A stretch of 64,000 nt of DNA, taken from positions 32,004-96,003 of the forward strand of contig NZ_QKZL01000012.1 in the NCBI RefSeq assembly GCF_003253995.1, read 5' to 3'. Shown piece after piece: positions 1-8,013 of this stretch. The DNA comes from Palleronia aestuarii (GTDB lineage Bacteria > Pseudomonadota > Alphaproteobacteria > Rhodobacterales > Rhodobacteraceae). A program made the translations under genes and the position numbers. Every line of letters starts with the position of its first letter. Within the stretch, counting starts at the first letter, position 1. Under the pieces are notes generated by a model. That model did no database searches, had not been told where the DNA came from, and saw nothing but the letters and a program-made list of their open reading frames with translations.

Positions 1-1291
1 TGTCCTGCGCGAAACGCCGCGCCGCGTCGCCGTCGCGGGTGAAGATCGCCGTGCCGTTGGCGTAGTTGTGCGCATGGACCAGATCGACGGCACCCTGGTA
101 GCTGTCGCGGCGCACGATGCCGAGGACGGGGCCGAAGATCTCCTCCTTCCAGACGTCCATCTCGGGCTCGACGCGGTCCATCAGCGTGCCGCCGATATAG
201 AAGCCGTTCTCGTGACCCTGCGGGGCCTTGAAGGTGCGCCCGTCGACGACGATCCTCGCGCCCTCCTCTTCGCCCCGGTCGATATAACCGCGCACCTTGT
301 CGCGATGCGCGCCGGTGACGAGCGGCCCCATCTCGGACGCCTCGTCGGAGGCCGGGCCGATCTTCAGCGCCTCGATCTTCGGTACCAGCTTCTCGATCAG
401 CGCATCGGCCACGGCGTCGGTCACCGGCACAGCGATCGAGACCGCCATGCAGCGCTCCCCCGCCGAGCCGAAGGCCGCGCCCATCAGCGCGTTGGCCGCC
501 ATGTCGAGATCGGCGTCGGGCATGATGACCGCGTGGTTCTTGGCCCCGCCCAGGGCCTGCACCCGCTTGCCGTTCGCCGTGCCGGTCCGGTGGATGTACT
601 TCGCGATCGGCGTCGAGCCGACGAAGCTCACCGCCTTCACGTCGGGATGCGCGAGAAGCGCGTCCACCGCCTCCTTGTCGCCCTGCACGACGTTGAAGAC
701 CCCCTCGGGCAGGCCCGCCTCGGTCAGCCACTCGGCGATGAGGAGCGCGGCAGACGGATCGCGTTCGGAGGGTTTCAGCACGAAGGTGTTGCCGCAGGCG
801 AGCGCCACCGGGAACATCCACATCGGCACCATCGCGGGGAAATTGAAGGGCGTGATGCCCGCCACGACGCCCAGGGGCTGGCGCACCGAATAGCTGTCGA
901 CGCCGCTGCCCACGTTCTCGGTGAAGTCGCCCTTCAGGTGCGAGGGGATGCCGGTGGCGAACTCGACCACTTCGAGGCCGCGGGTCACCTCCCCCATCGC
1001 GTCCTCGTGGGTCTTTCCATGCTCGGACGAGATCGCGCGGGCGAGCGCGTCGCCGCGCTCCCACAGGATCGCCTTGAACCGGTCGAGAATACGCGCGCGC
1101 TTGAGGGGCGTTGTCGCGGCCCAGTCGGGCCAGGCGTCGCGCGCCGCCTCCACCGCGCGTCCGACCTCATCGCCCGAGGCGAGCGCCACGACCTTTTCCT
1201 GTTCGCCCGTCGCGGGGTTGTAGACGGGCGCGGTCCGGCCCGACGATCCGGCGACGCCGGTCCCCGAAATGTAGTGGCCGATCTCGATCAT
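1..1291 (-). CDS. mmsA: methylmalonate-semialdehyde dehydrogenase (CoA-acylating), 5' part; C-terminus off the window
   Basis: Oxidises methylmalonate or malonate semialdehyde to propionyl-CoA or acetyl-CoA with NAD+ and CoA, in valine, thymine and myo-inositol breakdown. The reverse strand reads about 430 residues from an ATG preceded by AGGAGAG; full-length enzymes have about 500, so the last 70 or so are missing at the window edge. Visible aldehyde dehydrogenase motifs are [17 protein letters not shown], the NAD-binding [11 protein letters not shown] and the catalytic cysteine near residue 281 in [10 protein letters not shown]. The FNFPAM/ERCM combination is typical of MmsA rather than of non-acylating aldehyde dehydrogenases. 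It appears monocistronic as far as seen; valine-pathway partners are not in the window. Confidence 0.93.
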   Translation of the reverse strand, partial: MIEIGHYISGTGVAGSSGRTAPVYNPATGEQEKVVALASGDEVGRAVEAARDAWPDWAATTPLKRARILDRFKAILWERGDALARAISSEHGKTHEDAMGEVTRGLEVVEFATGIPSHLKGDFTENVGSGVDSYSVRQPLGVVAGITPFNFPAMVPMWMFPVALACGNTFVLKPSERDPSAALLIAEWLTEAGLPEGVFNVVQGDKEAVDALLAHPDVKAVSFVGSTPIAKYIHRTGTANGKRVQALGGAKNHAVIMPDADLDMAANALMGAAFGSAGERCMAVSIAVPVTDAVADALIEKLVPKIEALKIGPASDEASEMGPLVTGAHRDKVRGYIDRGEEEGARIVVDGRTFKAPQGHENGFYIGGTLMDRVEPEMDVWKEEIFGPVLGIVRRDSYQGAVDLVHAHNYANGTAIFTRDGDAARRFAQD

Positions 1292-1504
1292 GGGTCTCTC
1301 TCCTGTGACATTCCGCCGTCTGCGATGGTCCCGTCTTCATACAATTCTTCCGGCCCGTCCAACCGTTATCTGAGATCGCATGCGCCTGCGCGACGACGCC
1401 CCCGCCCGATCTCCTCGGGTGCGGACGGGAGATCCTCGATACCACGCCATGCTCTTGACCAAGGACCTGAGGGCCCTCCGCTCCCTTCCCTGCCGATCCG
1501 ACAT

Positions 1505-2266
1505 TCAGGATGCAGGACCGGCTCCGCCCTCCGGACGCTCGATCCGCGCGAGTTCGAGGAGGCGCGCCTCGGGGATCTCGCCTTCCACGACCGTGCGGCC
1601 CACCACGAGCGCCGGCGTGCCGACGAAACCGAAGAGCCGGACGAGGGCGCGGGTTCGCTGCAACGACGCTTCGACCTCTTGCGCCTGCATGTCCCGTTCA
1701 AGCTCCGGCCAGGAAAGGCCGACCGCGAGGGCGAGCTCCTCGAGATAGGACGGGGTGACGCGGATCGGCGTCTGCATCAGCCGCGCGTGAAGCGCGTCGT
1801 CATCGGTCTGCATCCCGGCGGCAAGCACGGCGCGGGCGGCGAGGTCTGACGAGGCGCCGAAGATCGGCCAATGATGCCGCGTGACCGCGATCTCGGCCGT
1901 CGCTCGCAACGATGCGAGATGCTCGGACAGGACCCGGCAATATGGACAGTAGTAATCGAAGAAATACGCGATCCGCGTCGGACCATTTGCCGGGGTGTCA
2001 AAAAGGGCCGACTCCGGATCGGACGCCACCTTCTCCGCAAGACCCGGCGGAAGCGGCTCACTTCTCCCGAGGCCCGTCAGCACGTCGAACCCCGCCCCTG
2101 CCGATCGCGCCCCCTCGCTCGCGATCCGGCGGTAGCCGGAGACCCGCTCGTGTGGCTCGAACCCGATCCCGCGGAAGCGCTCGACGATATCGGGTCCGTA
2201 CCGGAACGCCCCGACCCAAAGGCCAGCGGCTCCGCCAAGAACAAGCAACTGCCGCCGTGTGCCCAT
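1505..2266 (-). CDS. DsbA-family thioredoxin-fold protein, predicted exported
   Basis: Predicted periplasmic thiol-disulfide oxidoreductase of about 253 residues. A twin-Arg, Tat-like N-terminus (MGTRRQLLVLGGAAGLW) is followed by a DsbA/thioredoxin domain with the active-site motif CPYC inside FFDYYCPYCRVLSEHL, and ends with the cis-Pro strand FVGTPALVVG and a short helix. The open frame extends about 34 codons further upstream, but that part is Arg/Gly-rich and unlike the family, so the start is placed at the ATG giving the signal peptide. No DsbB or cytochrome-biogenesis neighbour is present. It may be a DsbA/BdbD-type chaperone-oxidase; the substrate is unknown. Confidence 0.8.
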   Translation of the reverse strand: MGTRRQLLVLGGAAGLWVGAFRYGPDIVERFRGIGFEPHERVSGYRRIASEGARSAGAGFDVLTGLGRSEPLPPGLAEKVASDPESALFDTPANGPTRIAYFFDYYCPYCRVLSEHLASLRATAEIAVTRHHWPIFGASSDLAARAVLAAGMQTDDDALHARLMQTPIRVTPSYLEELALAVGLSWPELERDMQAQEVEASLQRTRALVRLFGFVGTPALVVGRTVVEGEIPEARLLELARIERPEGGAGPAS

Positions 2267-3527
2267 CCCACTTTTCCCGCCGTTTCCGGATTCGGTGTGT
2301 AAGACCCCAGAGCGGCGCCAGCCGCCGACGCGGAGATCACATTCGACCGCGCATCCCGTCGCGATCACCAGACATTGTTGCGGCCCTAGACGGAGTTCAA
2401 GTCCGCGGAAGTCGATCCGGTGTCCGGCTCAGGATACCGCGGTGACGCCATCGATTTCCGGGGAGTTGACTCACTCGGGAAACCCGGATTGATCCTGAAG
2501 AAGGCCCCCTGCCCCGCTCTCCCGGTACGACTTCTTCGTCGCCACCCGGCACCCTCATTTCGTCGCCAGTGACGCGGCCGTATCCTCGTATGGCCCAATC
2601 TGCATACTCGGCCATACTTCACTGGATCGTGGGATATGCGCTTGACGAAGACGCTCGTGGCACTCGGATTAGATTCCGACGAGGTGATAGGCTGTCACGT
2701 TGGTAGTGTGGTTCCATGGCGAAAGTTTACCTTTTCTTCGTGCGCCTCGTGCGCCGGTAAGATGAGATATCCGATCACCCTAATCCTAATAATATCTTGG
2801 TAAATCAGTTGGTTAGAATTTTTTCATTGACCATCCTAGACGGACGGGAGGTAGATACTCGGTGAGTTGAATGGTTTACAGCTAGATCTGGGATTGAAGA
2901 GCATTGGGATGGGAGGCATTTGATCCGCACCTCCATCTCGGAGTTTCATTTTGAGACCAAGCGCCATTCGTTCTTCTCTCGGCCAGCAGATCGTCGTAAG
3001 CCTTAGAACGGTTCCGAAAGGGGCGTCGCTCAATCACCTAGCGCAAATTCGCGAAGAAAAGATTATTGCCGCTCTGGGCACCGATGCTTGGAGCCGATCC
3101 GCGGCCTATGAGTCGATGTGCGAGTGGAATGCTCGTGGCGTTGTGCAATATTTACGTTGGGGTCCTGTACCGCAGTCCTCTTTCAGTCATGTGCGAACTC
3201 AGCTCATTTAACTTCGAGCGTCGAAGCAAGCATTCATGCGAAGTCTTGTATGCCGATCATCGTTCAGCAGCGGATAGGCAATTGCAATCTGCTGAGATCC
3301 CCTATCGCGCTGCTACCCTTGGCCAAGACCATGAAGGCATTCTTTATGAATCCTATATTCCATTAACGTGCCGTTCTTAAAATAGTGACCGTAAATATTT
3401 GCCTCGTCTCACCGGGATACCGCACCGACAGCACCAAGTTGACAGCTGACAACACGGTTTGCACGTCGGATATCGGCTAGAATCCGGATCATGTTCGGTA
3501 GTGTTTCCTTCCAAAGTACAGCACAAC
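2267..3527. other. 1.26-kb apparently gene-free, AT-richer region downstream of repC
   Basis: From about 2620 to 3500 base composition drops clearly below the flanking GC-rich genes. Short open frames of 60-100 codons occur on both strands, but none has a convincing ribosome-binding site, GC-rich third positions or a recognisable domain. A parS-like palindrome sits at 3438-3453. The stretch looks like replicon-associated non-coding DNA or decayed genes. Confidence 0.5.
3438..3453. other. putative parS centromere site of the repABC replicon
   Basis: The 16-mer GTTGACAGCTGACAAC matches the published repABC parS pattern GTT-N4-GC-N4-AAC at every fixed position and is palindromic in seven of eight base pairs. 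It lies 75 bp beyond the repC stop, a place where repABC plasmids can carry the RepB-binding centromere. Assignment rests on pattern and position only. Confidence 0.6.
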
Positions 3528-4646
3528 TCAATCAAAGACCGGCCGTTGTAGAAGTGTTGATGGCTGTAGTCGACCCGCCGAAATCTTACGAACAAGCGTC
3601 CGGAGATATCCCCCAGGATTTCGGATCTCATCTAGCCGTTCGAGGATATACAGGAGGCAGATTGCCGCGACGTCCCGGCCGACCATTCCGGTCGAAGACG
3701 TCCACGTACTCTGGTCGACACTCATGAGCTTTCGAATGTTACCCGCAAATTCTACGAAATCTTGCCAGTTCGATAGAGGCCGGTCGGTAAGTTCTATAGC
3801 TTTCGGAAACGCCGTGAGCGCATTTGTGACAGTCATCCCATGTGATTGAGTCGAGAGCTGAGAGCCAGCGTAATCAGAAGGATCTTCTTCTGGTTTCTGT
3901 AAGTGCCGCTCAAATTCAGCGTCTTTGACGTTCGAAAGTCTCGATTCTGTGGTCTGCTCACCAGCTAGGTTGTCCCTCAGATTTGTCATACGTTCCGCAA
4001 GCGCTTCCAGAATGGAACGGTTCGGTTTGCGGCGGACAACTCGCTGCAGTTCCGCAAGACCGTCGCTGATCGTGTTTGCTTCGGTGTGATCTGCGTAGCC
4101 GTCAGCAAAAGCGAGAAGGTCACGCTTGAGGAGGCTCAGGCGCTCTTTGAGGCGGCGACAGATGTCGCGATCTTCCTCGACGCGGGTCGCGGCCTCGGCG
4201 ATCTCTTCGCTTCTCTCCACCAAGGGGCGGAGGTCGAAGCCGAAGGCGTGGAGCATTTCTCCGCCGCGTCCTCGGGCGGCGTATCGCTTGCCGTTGGGGC
4301 TGTCTTGCCGGTTGATGAGGCCGGCCTTTAGGAGCGCGGCGAGGTGACGTCTCAGCGTGCTCTCCGGCATCCCGTGAGCGCGGTCCGAGAGGGTGCGGTT
4401 CGAAGGGAATACGACGAGCGGTTTCGTGCCGTCGAGCTCGCGCTGGGGCAGGAAGGTGAGGAGGGCGTTCAGGACGGCTAGGTTTCGATAGCTCACGCCG
4501 AAGGCCTCGTGTCCGATACGGAGGCGCTCGAACAATTTCCATTTGTCGATGCTCCCCGTAACGGGGCTTGTGCGGGGCGCAGGAAGTTTGCTGCGGGCAT
4601 GCGAATGCGATTGGCGCCCGAAGGGCGTCAGGGTAAGTCGTTCCAT
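3528..4646 (-). CDS. repC: RepC, plasmid replication initiator
   Basis: Replication initiator of repABC plasmids. The 372-residue protein starts MERLTLTPFGRQ, like roseobacter RepC proteins, and carries the conserved N-terminal core (GVSYRNLAVLNALLTF, VVFPSNRTLSDRAHGMPEST, LRRHLAALLKAGLINRQDSP) with a winged-helix fold. A predicted coiled region (VEEDRDICRRLKERL) and a less conserved C-terminal domain follow. In this family oriV lies inside repC; the 3' half here (about 3700-4080) is visibly less GC-rich, consistent with that. It follows repB after 183 nt containing the counter-transcribed RNA locus, the canonical repABC order. Length is normal for the family. Confidence 0.95.
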   Translation of the reverse strand: MERLTLTPFGRQSHSHARSKLPAPRTSPVTGSIDKWKLFERLRIGHEAFGVSYRNLAVLNALLTFLPQRELDGTKPLVVFPSNRTLSDRAHGMPESTLRRHLAALLKAGLINRQDSPNGKRYAARGRGGEMLHAFGFDLRPLVERSEEIAEAATRVEEDRDICRRLKERLSLLKRDLLAFADGYADHTEANTISDGLAELQRVVRRKPNRSILEALAERMTNLRDNLAGEQTTESRLSNVKDAEFERHLQKPEEDPSDYAGSQLSTQSHGMTVTNALTAFPKAIELTDRPLSNWQDFVEFAGNIRKLMSVDQSTWTSSTGMVGRDVAAICLLYILERLDEIRNPGGYLRTLVRKISAGRLQPSTLLQRPVFD

Positions 4647-4689
4647 TGCTGTTCACGAGACGAGAAGAAGCGTTCGCCCAAAGACGTGA

Positions 4690-4705
4690 GTTGACAACAG
4701 TCAAC
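4690..4705. other. second parS-like inverted repeat overlapping the ctRNA promoter
   Basis: GTTGACAACAGTCAAC has 6-bp perfect arms and fits the repABC parS frame except that the central GC is AC. It overlaps the TTGACA -35 box of the predicted counter-transcribed RNA, so it could be a RepB-binding site, a promoter operator or coincidence. Confidence 0.35.
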
Positions 4706-4720
4706 GGAAGGACGTAGCTT
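4691..4720 (+). promoter_or_regulatory. predicted promoter of the counter-transcribed RNA
   Basis: A perfect -35 box TTGACA (4691-4696) is followed after 18 nt by a weak -10, TAGCTT (4715-4720). It points opposite to repABC, as expected for the incompatibility RNA in this family. Confidence 0.5.
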
Positions 4721-4725
4721 CGTAA

Positions 4726-4790
4726 GTGTCTAGGTTACGAACCTTGGTCCTTCGGGTGTCACCTCAGGGTGACGTCCGGAGGGCTTTTCG
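4726..4790 (+). ncRNA. repABC counter-transcribed RNA (incompatibility RNA), predicted
   Basis: In repABC plasmids a small antisense RNA from the repB-repC gap binds the repC leader and blocks RepC synthesis. Here the gap carries, opposite to repC, a TTGACA promoter, a small hairpin (AGGTT-ACG-AACCT at 4732-4744) and then a 15-bp terminator stem with a T-rich tail. Transcript ends are estimated from the promoter and terminator. Expected role: copy-number control and incompatibility. Confidence 0.7.
4749..4787 (+). terminator. Rho-independent terminator of the ctRNA
   Basis: Arms 4749-4763 and 4768-4782 pair over 15 bp, allowing G-T pairs, around a TCAG loop; the inner six pairs are GTCACC/GGTGAC. 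The stem is followed by GCTTTTCG. On the repC strand the same hairpin forms in the mRNA leader, as in the known attenuation model. Confidence 0.75.
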
Positions 4791-4829
4791 TTTCTGCCTG
4801 CCTGATCGTGCCTCCTTTTGTTGCTCTTA

Positions 4830-5855
4830 TCAGCCCTTGTCCGGGCTGCTCTTCGCGTCCGCCTGGGTGACCCATTGGCGGTGGAAGTCTTCTAGGTGTT
4901 CGACGAGCCATTCCTCGAACCCGCCCGAACCGTCGCGGGGCAGGGTGAGGACGACGGCATCACGTTTCCGTGATACCTTGGCGACGGGCAAGCCGTTCGC
5001 GCTCTTCACGAGGGTGGACCGGGTGCGCGGTCCGGCGGTGCGGCGGGGAGCGCGTGGGGCGTCCGACTTGCGAACCGCCGCAAGAGCGCCCTCGAACCGT
5101 TCGGCACTGGTGGGACCCTCGGCGAGGGCGGGGATCGCGTCGGCCACCTGTTCCGACGAGATCCCGAGTTCCTGCATCCGATCCGCGAGGAGCGTCCAGC
5201 GGTCGCGACCGATCCCGTGGGCCGCGCCGATCGTCTCGATCACGGGCAGCCCGACTCGATCCACCACGGAAAACATACGCGATATCAACGTCTTGTCGAT
5301 GCTGAGCGCGTCACAAATCGCCTTGCGGTCGTAGCCCGCCTCGCGCATCTGCCGGGCGAAATTGCACTTCTCGATGAAGCTCAGGTCCCGCCGCGCGGTG
5401 TTCTCCTGGCCCTGCGCCATGACGAGCGCGGCGTCGTCGAGATCGCGAACCATCGCCTTCGCGAGGAGGCCCAGATCGCGCAGGGCGAGGACACGGCGCC
5501 GTCCATAGACGATCTGGAACCGGCCCTCCGTCTCGGGATGGGGTCGGACGAGGATCGGTACCTGCTGCCCATAGGTCTCCAGCGAGGCCATGAGCGCCGC
5601 GTGGTCGGTCTCGTCGTGCTCGAGCCGGTCGGTCACGCCACCCGCCTCGATCGCATGGGGATCGATCTCGATCACCGACCGGCTCTTCAGATCGGCGATG
5701 GATTGGCCGACGGCGCCGATGGCACCCTTCGAATAGGCCGGTCGCCGGGTTTCCGCCTTGCGTTCGGGCGGGGCAGGGGGGGCGGTGCGGCCGGTTTCGG
5801 GCGCGTCGGACGGGGCAGGGGGGACGAGGCCCGCGAGAAGGTTCTTACGTGCCAT
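4830..5855 (-). CDS. repB: RepB, ParB-family plasmid partition protein
   Basis: Centromere-binding partition protein of 341 residues. It has a Pro/Ala-rich N-terminal tail, the ParB/Srx core (GQQVPILVRPHP, then YGRRRVLALRDL), a helix-turn-helix (RKAICDALSIDKTLISRM) and a C-terminal dimerisation region. It should load at parS and stimulate RepA ATPase. Its start overlaps the 3' end of repA by 11 nt, implying translational coupling. The downstream gap to repC holds the antisense RNA locus. Confidence 0.95.
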   Translation of the reverse strand: MARKNLLAGLVPPAPSDAPETGRTAPPAPPERKAETRRPAYSKGAIGAVGQSIADLKSRSVIEIDPHAIEAGGVTDRLEHDETDHAALMASLETYGQQVPILVRPHPETEGRFQIVYGRRRVLALRDLGLLAKAMVRDLDDAALVMAQGQENTARRDLSFIEKCNFARQMREAGYDRKAICDALSIDKTLISRMFSVVDRVGLPVIETIGAAHGIGRDRWTLLADRMQELGISSEQVADAIPALAEGPTSAERFEGALAAVRKSDAPRAPRRTAGPRTRSTLVKSANGLPVAKVSRKRDAVVLTLPRDGSGGFEEWLVEHLEDFHRQWVTQADAKSSPDKG

Positions 5856-7035
5856 TCGTCCGGCCCCAGCTTTGCTTGATGAGGTCGATGATCTCGCCGT
5901 TCACGGCGTTCACCGCCTCGATCGCCCGCTCGTAGGTCGTGCGGGTGAACTGCGACTTCTCCACCTCGTAGAGTGTCTGCTTGGTGATGCCGGCATCCGA
6001 GATCGCGGTCGATTTCAGCATGGTATGGTTCAGCACGTGGTCGCCGAACATGGAGCGCATGAAGCTCACCATCTGGTTCTGCGGCCCGTCGCCGGGCTCG
6101 TAGCGGGTGATGACGTAGCGCAGCCAGTCGTAGCTCATGTCGCCGCCCGCCTCGGCCACGACCCCGAGGAGGTTCGAGGTCATCAGCAGGAACTGGCACA
6201 TCGACATCACGTCGAGCATCTGCGGATGCACGGTGACGAGGACGGCGGTGGCGGCCGAGAGCGCCGACATGGTGACGAAACCGAGCTGCGGCGGGCAATC
6301 CATCACCACGACGTCGTATTCGGATTCGACCTGCGCGAGCGCCTCGCCCACGCGGGTGAAGAAGAGCGTGCCGTCGCGAGCGGCGAGCGCACGCGGCGTC
6401 TCGTGCTCGAATTCCATCAGGTCGAGATTGCCCGGCACGATGTCGAGATTCGGGAAATAGGTTTTCTGGATCACGGACTTGAGCGGCGCCGGGTCCTCGT
6501 ATCGGATCGCGTCGTAGAGCGTGCCGCCGTCGCGAAGGTCGAATTCCGGCTGGAACCCGTGGAGCGCCGAGAAGCTCGCCTGCGGGTCGAGATCGATCCC
6601 GAGCACGCGGTAGCCGTCGAGGGCGAGCTTCTGCGCGAGATGGGCCGAGGTCGTGGTCTTGCCCGATCCGCCCTTGAAGTTGATGACGCTGACGACCTGC
6701 AGGTTCTCTCCGGCGCGGCGGCCGGGGAGGTACGTGCCGGGCGTCTTGGTCCCGTGTTCGAGGAATTGCCGAAGCGCGAGAATGTCGTGGGGCGAATAAT
6801 AGCGACGGCCGCCCGCCCGCGTCTCGGGCGCGGGGCCCTTGCCGTCGAGGCTGAGCTTGCGGAGATAGGCGTCCTTCACGCCGAGAAGCTCCGCCACCTC
6901 GCCGGAGGTGAACTTTCTGAGCGACCGGCGGCTGTCGGGCGGGTAGAGTTGCGCGCGGTGGGCCTGAAGCTGATCGGACAGACGCTGGGCGTGATCGCCC
7001 ACGAGCGTGTCGATACGTTGGGTGTAATCCCTCAT
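5845..7035 (-). CDS. repA: RepA, ParA-family plasmid partition ATPase
   Basis: ParA-type ATPase that segregates the plasmid and usually represses the repABC promoter. An N-terminal HTH/MerR-like region (FTSGEVAELLGVKDAYLRKL) precedes the deviant Walker A KGGSGKTT near residue 125; Walker A' (VVMDCPPQLG) and LVTVHPQMLDVMSM follow. The start is placed at the ATG at 7035 because a 19-codon reading frame with a good SD ends there in an ATGA overlap. An in-frame GTG at 7044 would add three residues. No SD stands directly before either start, which favours coupling to the upstream frame. First gene of repABC. Confidence 0.94.
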   Translation of the reverse strand: MRDYTQRIDTLVGDHAQRLSDQLQAHRAQLYPPDSRRSLRKFTSGEVAELLGVKDAYLRKLSLDGKGPAPETRAGGRRYYSPHDILALRQFLEHGTKTPGTYLPGRRAGENLQVVSVINFKGGSGKTTTSAHLAQKLALDGYRVLGIDLDPQASFSALHGFQPEFDLRDGGTLYDAIRYEDPAPLKSVIQKTYFPNLDIVPGNLDLMEFEHETPRALAARDGTLFFTRVGEALAQVESEYDVVVMDCPPQLGFVTMSALSAATAVLVTVHPQMLDVMSMCQFLLMTSNLLGVVAEAGGDMSYDWLRYVITRYEPGDGPQNQMVSFMRSMFGDHVLNHTMLKSTAISDAGITKQTLYEVEKSQFTRTTYERAIEAVNAVNGEIIDLIKQSWGRTNGT

Positions 7036-7091
7036 CGGTTGCACCGATGCGGGAGACCGAAGGTCGCCGGGCGGGTCCGTGTTCTGCTCAT
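7032..7091 (-). CDS. possible 19-aa leader peptide translationally coupled to repA
   Basis: On the minus strand TTGGAG stands five bases before an ATG that opens a 19-codon frame, MSRTRTRPATFGLPHRCNR, whose TGA overlaps the repA ATG (ATGA). The peptide is Arg-rich and resembles nothing known to me. As repA lacks its own SD, reading this frame could deliver ribosomes to repA. A chance frame cannot be excluded. Confidence 0.4.
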   Translation of the reverse strand: MSRTRTRPATFGLPHRCNR

Positions 7092-7105
7092 CTCTGCTCC
7101 AACAT

Positions 7106-7162
7106 CCGGTCAGTTACGCCGAAAGTCGTTTTATTCTTTTGCTTGCGTAAATAACTGACCGG
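7106..7162. promoter_or_regulatory. repABC upstream control region with an 11-bp inverted repeat
   Basis: Perfect 11-bp arms CCGGTCAGTTA (7106-7116) and TAACTGACCGG (7152-7162) flank a 35-bp AT-rich spacer, 15 bp upstream of the leader-peptide start. The layout suits an operator bracketing the repABC promoter, the expected site of RepA/RepB autorepression. No clear -35/-10 pair could be fixed in the spacer. Confidence 0.5.
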
Positions 7163-7252
7163 AAGTGTCGATTCCATCAAGTGCTTTTCGGTCTCGGCGT
7201 TGGCGCAGGCCGTGAAACCGGCGGATCCCCGTCCGGGACCGGCCGCCATGCC

Positions 7253-7295
7253 TTGCTTTTCGAGGTGTATCCTTACATTATAGGAGAGGTAAGGA
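7253..7295 (+). promoter_or_regulatory. vapBC promoter and overlapping operator
   Basis: TTGCTT (7253-7258), a 17-nt spacer and CATTAT (7276-7281) form a sigma70-like promoter. A 7-bp inverted repeat, TCCTTAC (7270-7276) and GTAAGGA (7289-7295), straddles the -10, the usual geometry for repression by a VapB-VapC complex. Confidence 0.55.
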
Positions 7296-7332
7296 AAAAG
7301 TCCGCGCGGAGCGGAGAGACGGAGGACCGGCG

Positions 7333-7569
7333 ATGTTCGAATCGACCCTGACGGTGAAGGGACAGACGACGCTGCCGCGGGACGTGCGCCTGGCGCTCGG
7401 TCTCGAGCCGGGGGACCGGGTGCGGTATCTCGTGCTCGACGGGGGGGAGGTGCGGATCCTGCCCGTCCTCAAGGCCGCCTCGCTCGCCGGGCTGCTTTCC
7501 CGTCCGGGCCGCGCGGCGGTGACGCTCGAGGAGATGGACCGCGCGATCGCCGAAGGTGCGGCAGAGTGA
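7333..7569 (+). CDS. vapB: VapB-type antitoxin, AbrB/MazE swapped-hairpin family
   Basis: A 78-residue antitoxin. The N-terminal AbrB/SpoVT-like DNA-binding domain (STLTVKGQTTLPRDVRLALG, then DRVRYLVL) should bind its own promoter, and the C-terminal tail (TLEEMDRAIAEGAAE) should wrap the toxin. GGAGG lies seven bases before the ATG. The stop overlaps the toxin start by four bases (GTGA), so the pair is coupled. The pair may stabilise the plasmid, as it sits next to the partition operon. Confidence 0.88.
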   Translation: MFESTLTVKGQTTLPRDVRLALGLEPGDRVRYLVLDGGEVRILPVLKAASLAGLLSRPGRAAVTLEEMDRAIAEGAAE

Positions 7570-7973
7570 TCGGGATCGACACCAACGTCCTCGTGCGCTT
7601 CCTCACGGGCGACGATCCGGCACAATCGGCGGCGGCGGGCCGGCTGATCGGGTCGCTGAGCGCCGAACGGCCGGGCTTCGTCTGCAGGGAGGTGACGATC
7701 GAGCTCGTCTGGGTGCTCGAACGGGCCTACCGGTTCGGGCGCAGGGAGATCGCGGGCGCGCTCGAGGGGCTTCTCGGTGCGCGGGAACTGGTGATCGAGG
7801 CGGCGGAAATCGTGGGGCTCGCGCTCAGCCGCTATGCGCGGGGCGGGCCGGGCTTCGCGGACCAGATGATCCTCGCCCAATGTGCGACGGCGGGATGTTC
7901 GGAGGTCGTGACCTTCGACAGGCAGGCGGCCGGCGGGGCAGGGGGGCGGCTTCTGGAGACGACGCCCCCCTGA
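7566..7973 (+). CDS. vapC: VapC-type PIN-domain ribonuclease toxin
   Basis: A 135-residue PIN-domain endoribonuclease, expected to cleave tRNA or rRNA when released from VapB. The GTG start overlaps vapB. The acidic active-site residues are visible: Asp in the N-terminal MIGIDTNVLVRFL, Glu in REVTIELVWVLERAY, Asp in PGFADQMILAQC and Asp in VVTFDRQAA. Length and order (antitoxin first) are normal. Convergent with katG across a strong hairpin. Confidence 0.9.
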   Translation: MIGIDTNVLVRFLTGDDPAQSAAAGRLIGSLSAERPGFVCREVTIELVWVLERAYRFGRREIAGALEGLLGARELVIEAAEIVGLALSRYARGGPGFADQMILAQCATAGCSEVVTFDRQAAGGAGGRLLETTPP

Positions 7974-7979
7974 TCGTCG

Positions 7980-8007
7980 GGCCGGCCCGGAGCGTTCCGG
8001 ACCGGCC
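7980..8007. terminator. terminator-like hairpin between convergent vapC and katG
   Basis: Arms 7980-7991 and 7996-8007 pair at 11 of 12 positions around a GCGT loop, all GC-rich. There is no long T-run on either side, so it is a candidate bidirectional transcript end rather than a textbook intrinsic terminator. Confidence 0.5.
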
Positions 8008-8013
8008 ATGGGG

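Noticed and set aside
68..1849. Long plus-strand open frame antisense to mmsA and the DsbA-like gene
   Set aside because: Arg/His/Asp-rich translation with no domain; it mirrors the GC-rich third positions of the real minus-strand genes.
2951..3380. Short plus-strand frames in the AT-richer patch as genes or transposase remnants
   Set aside because: No SD, no domain, and translations do not resemble any transposase I can name.
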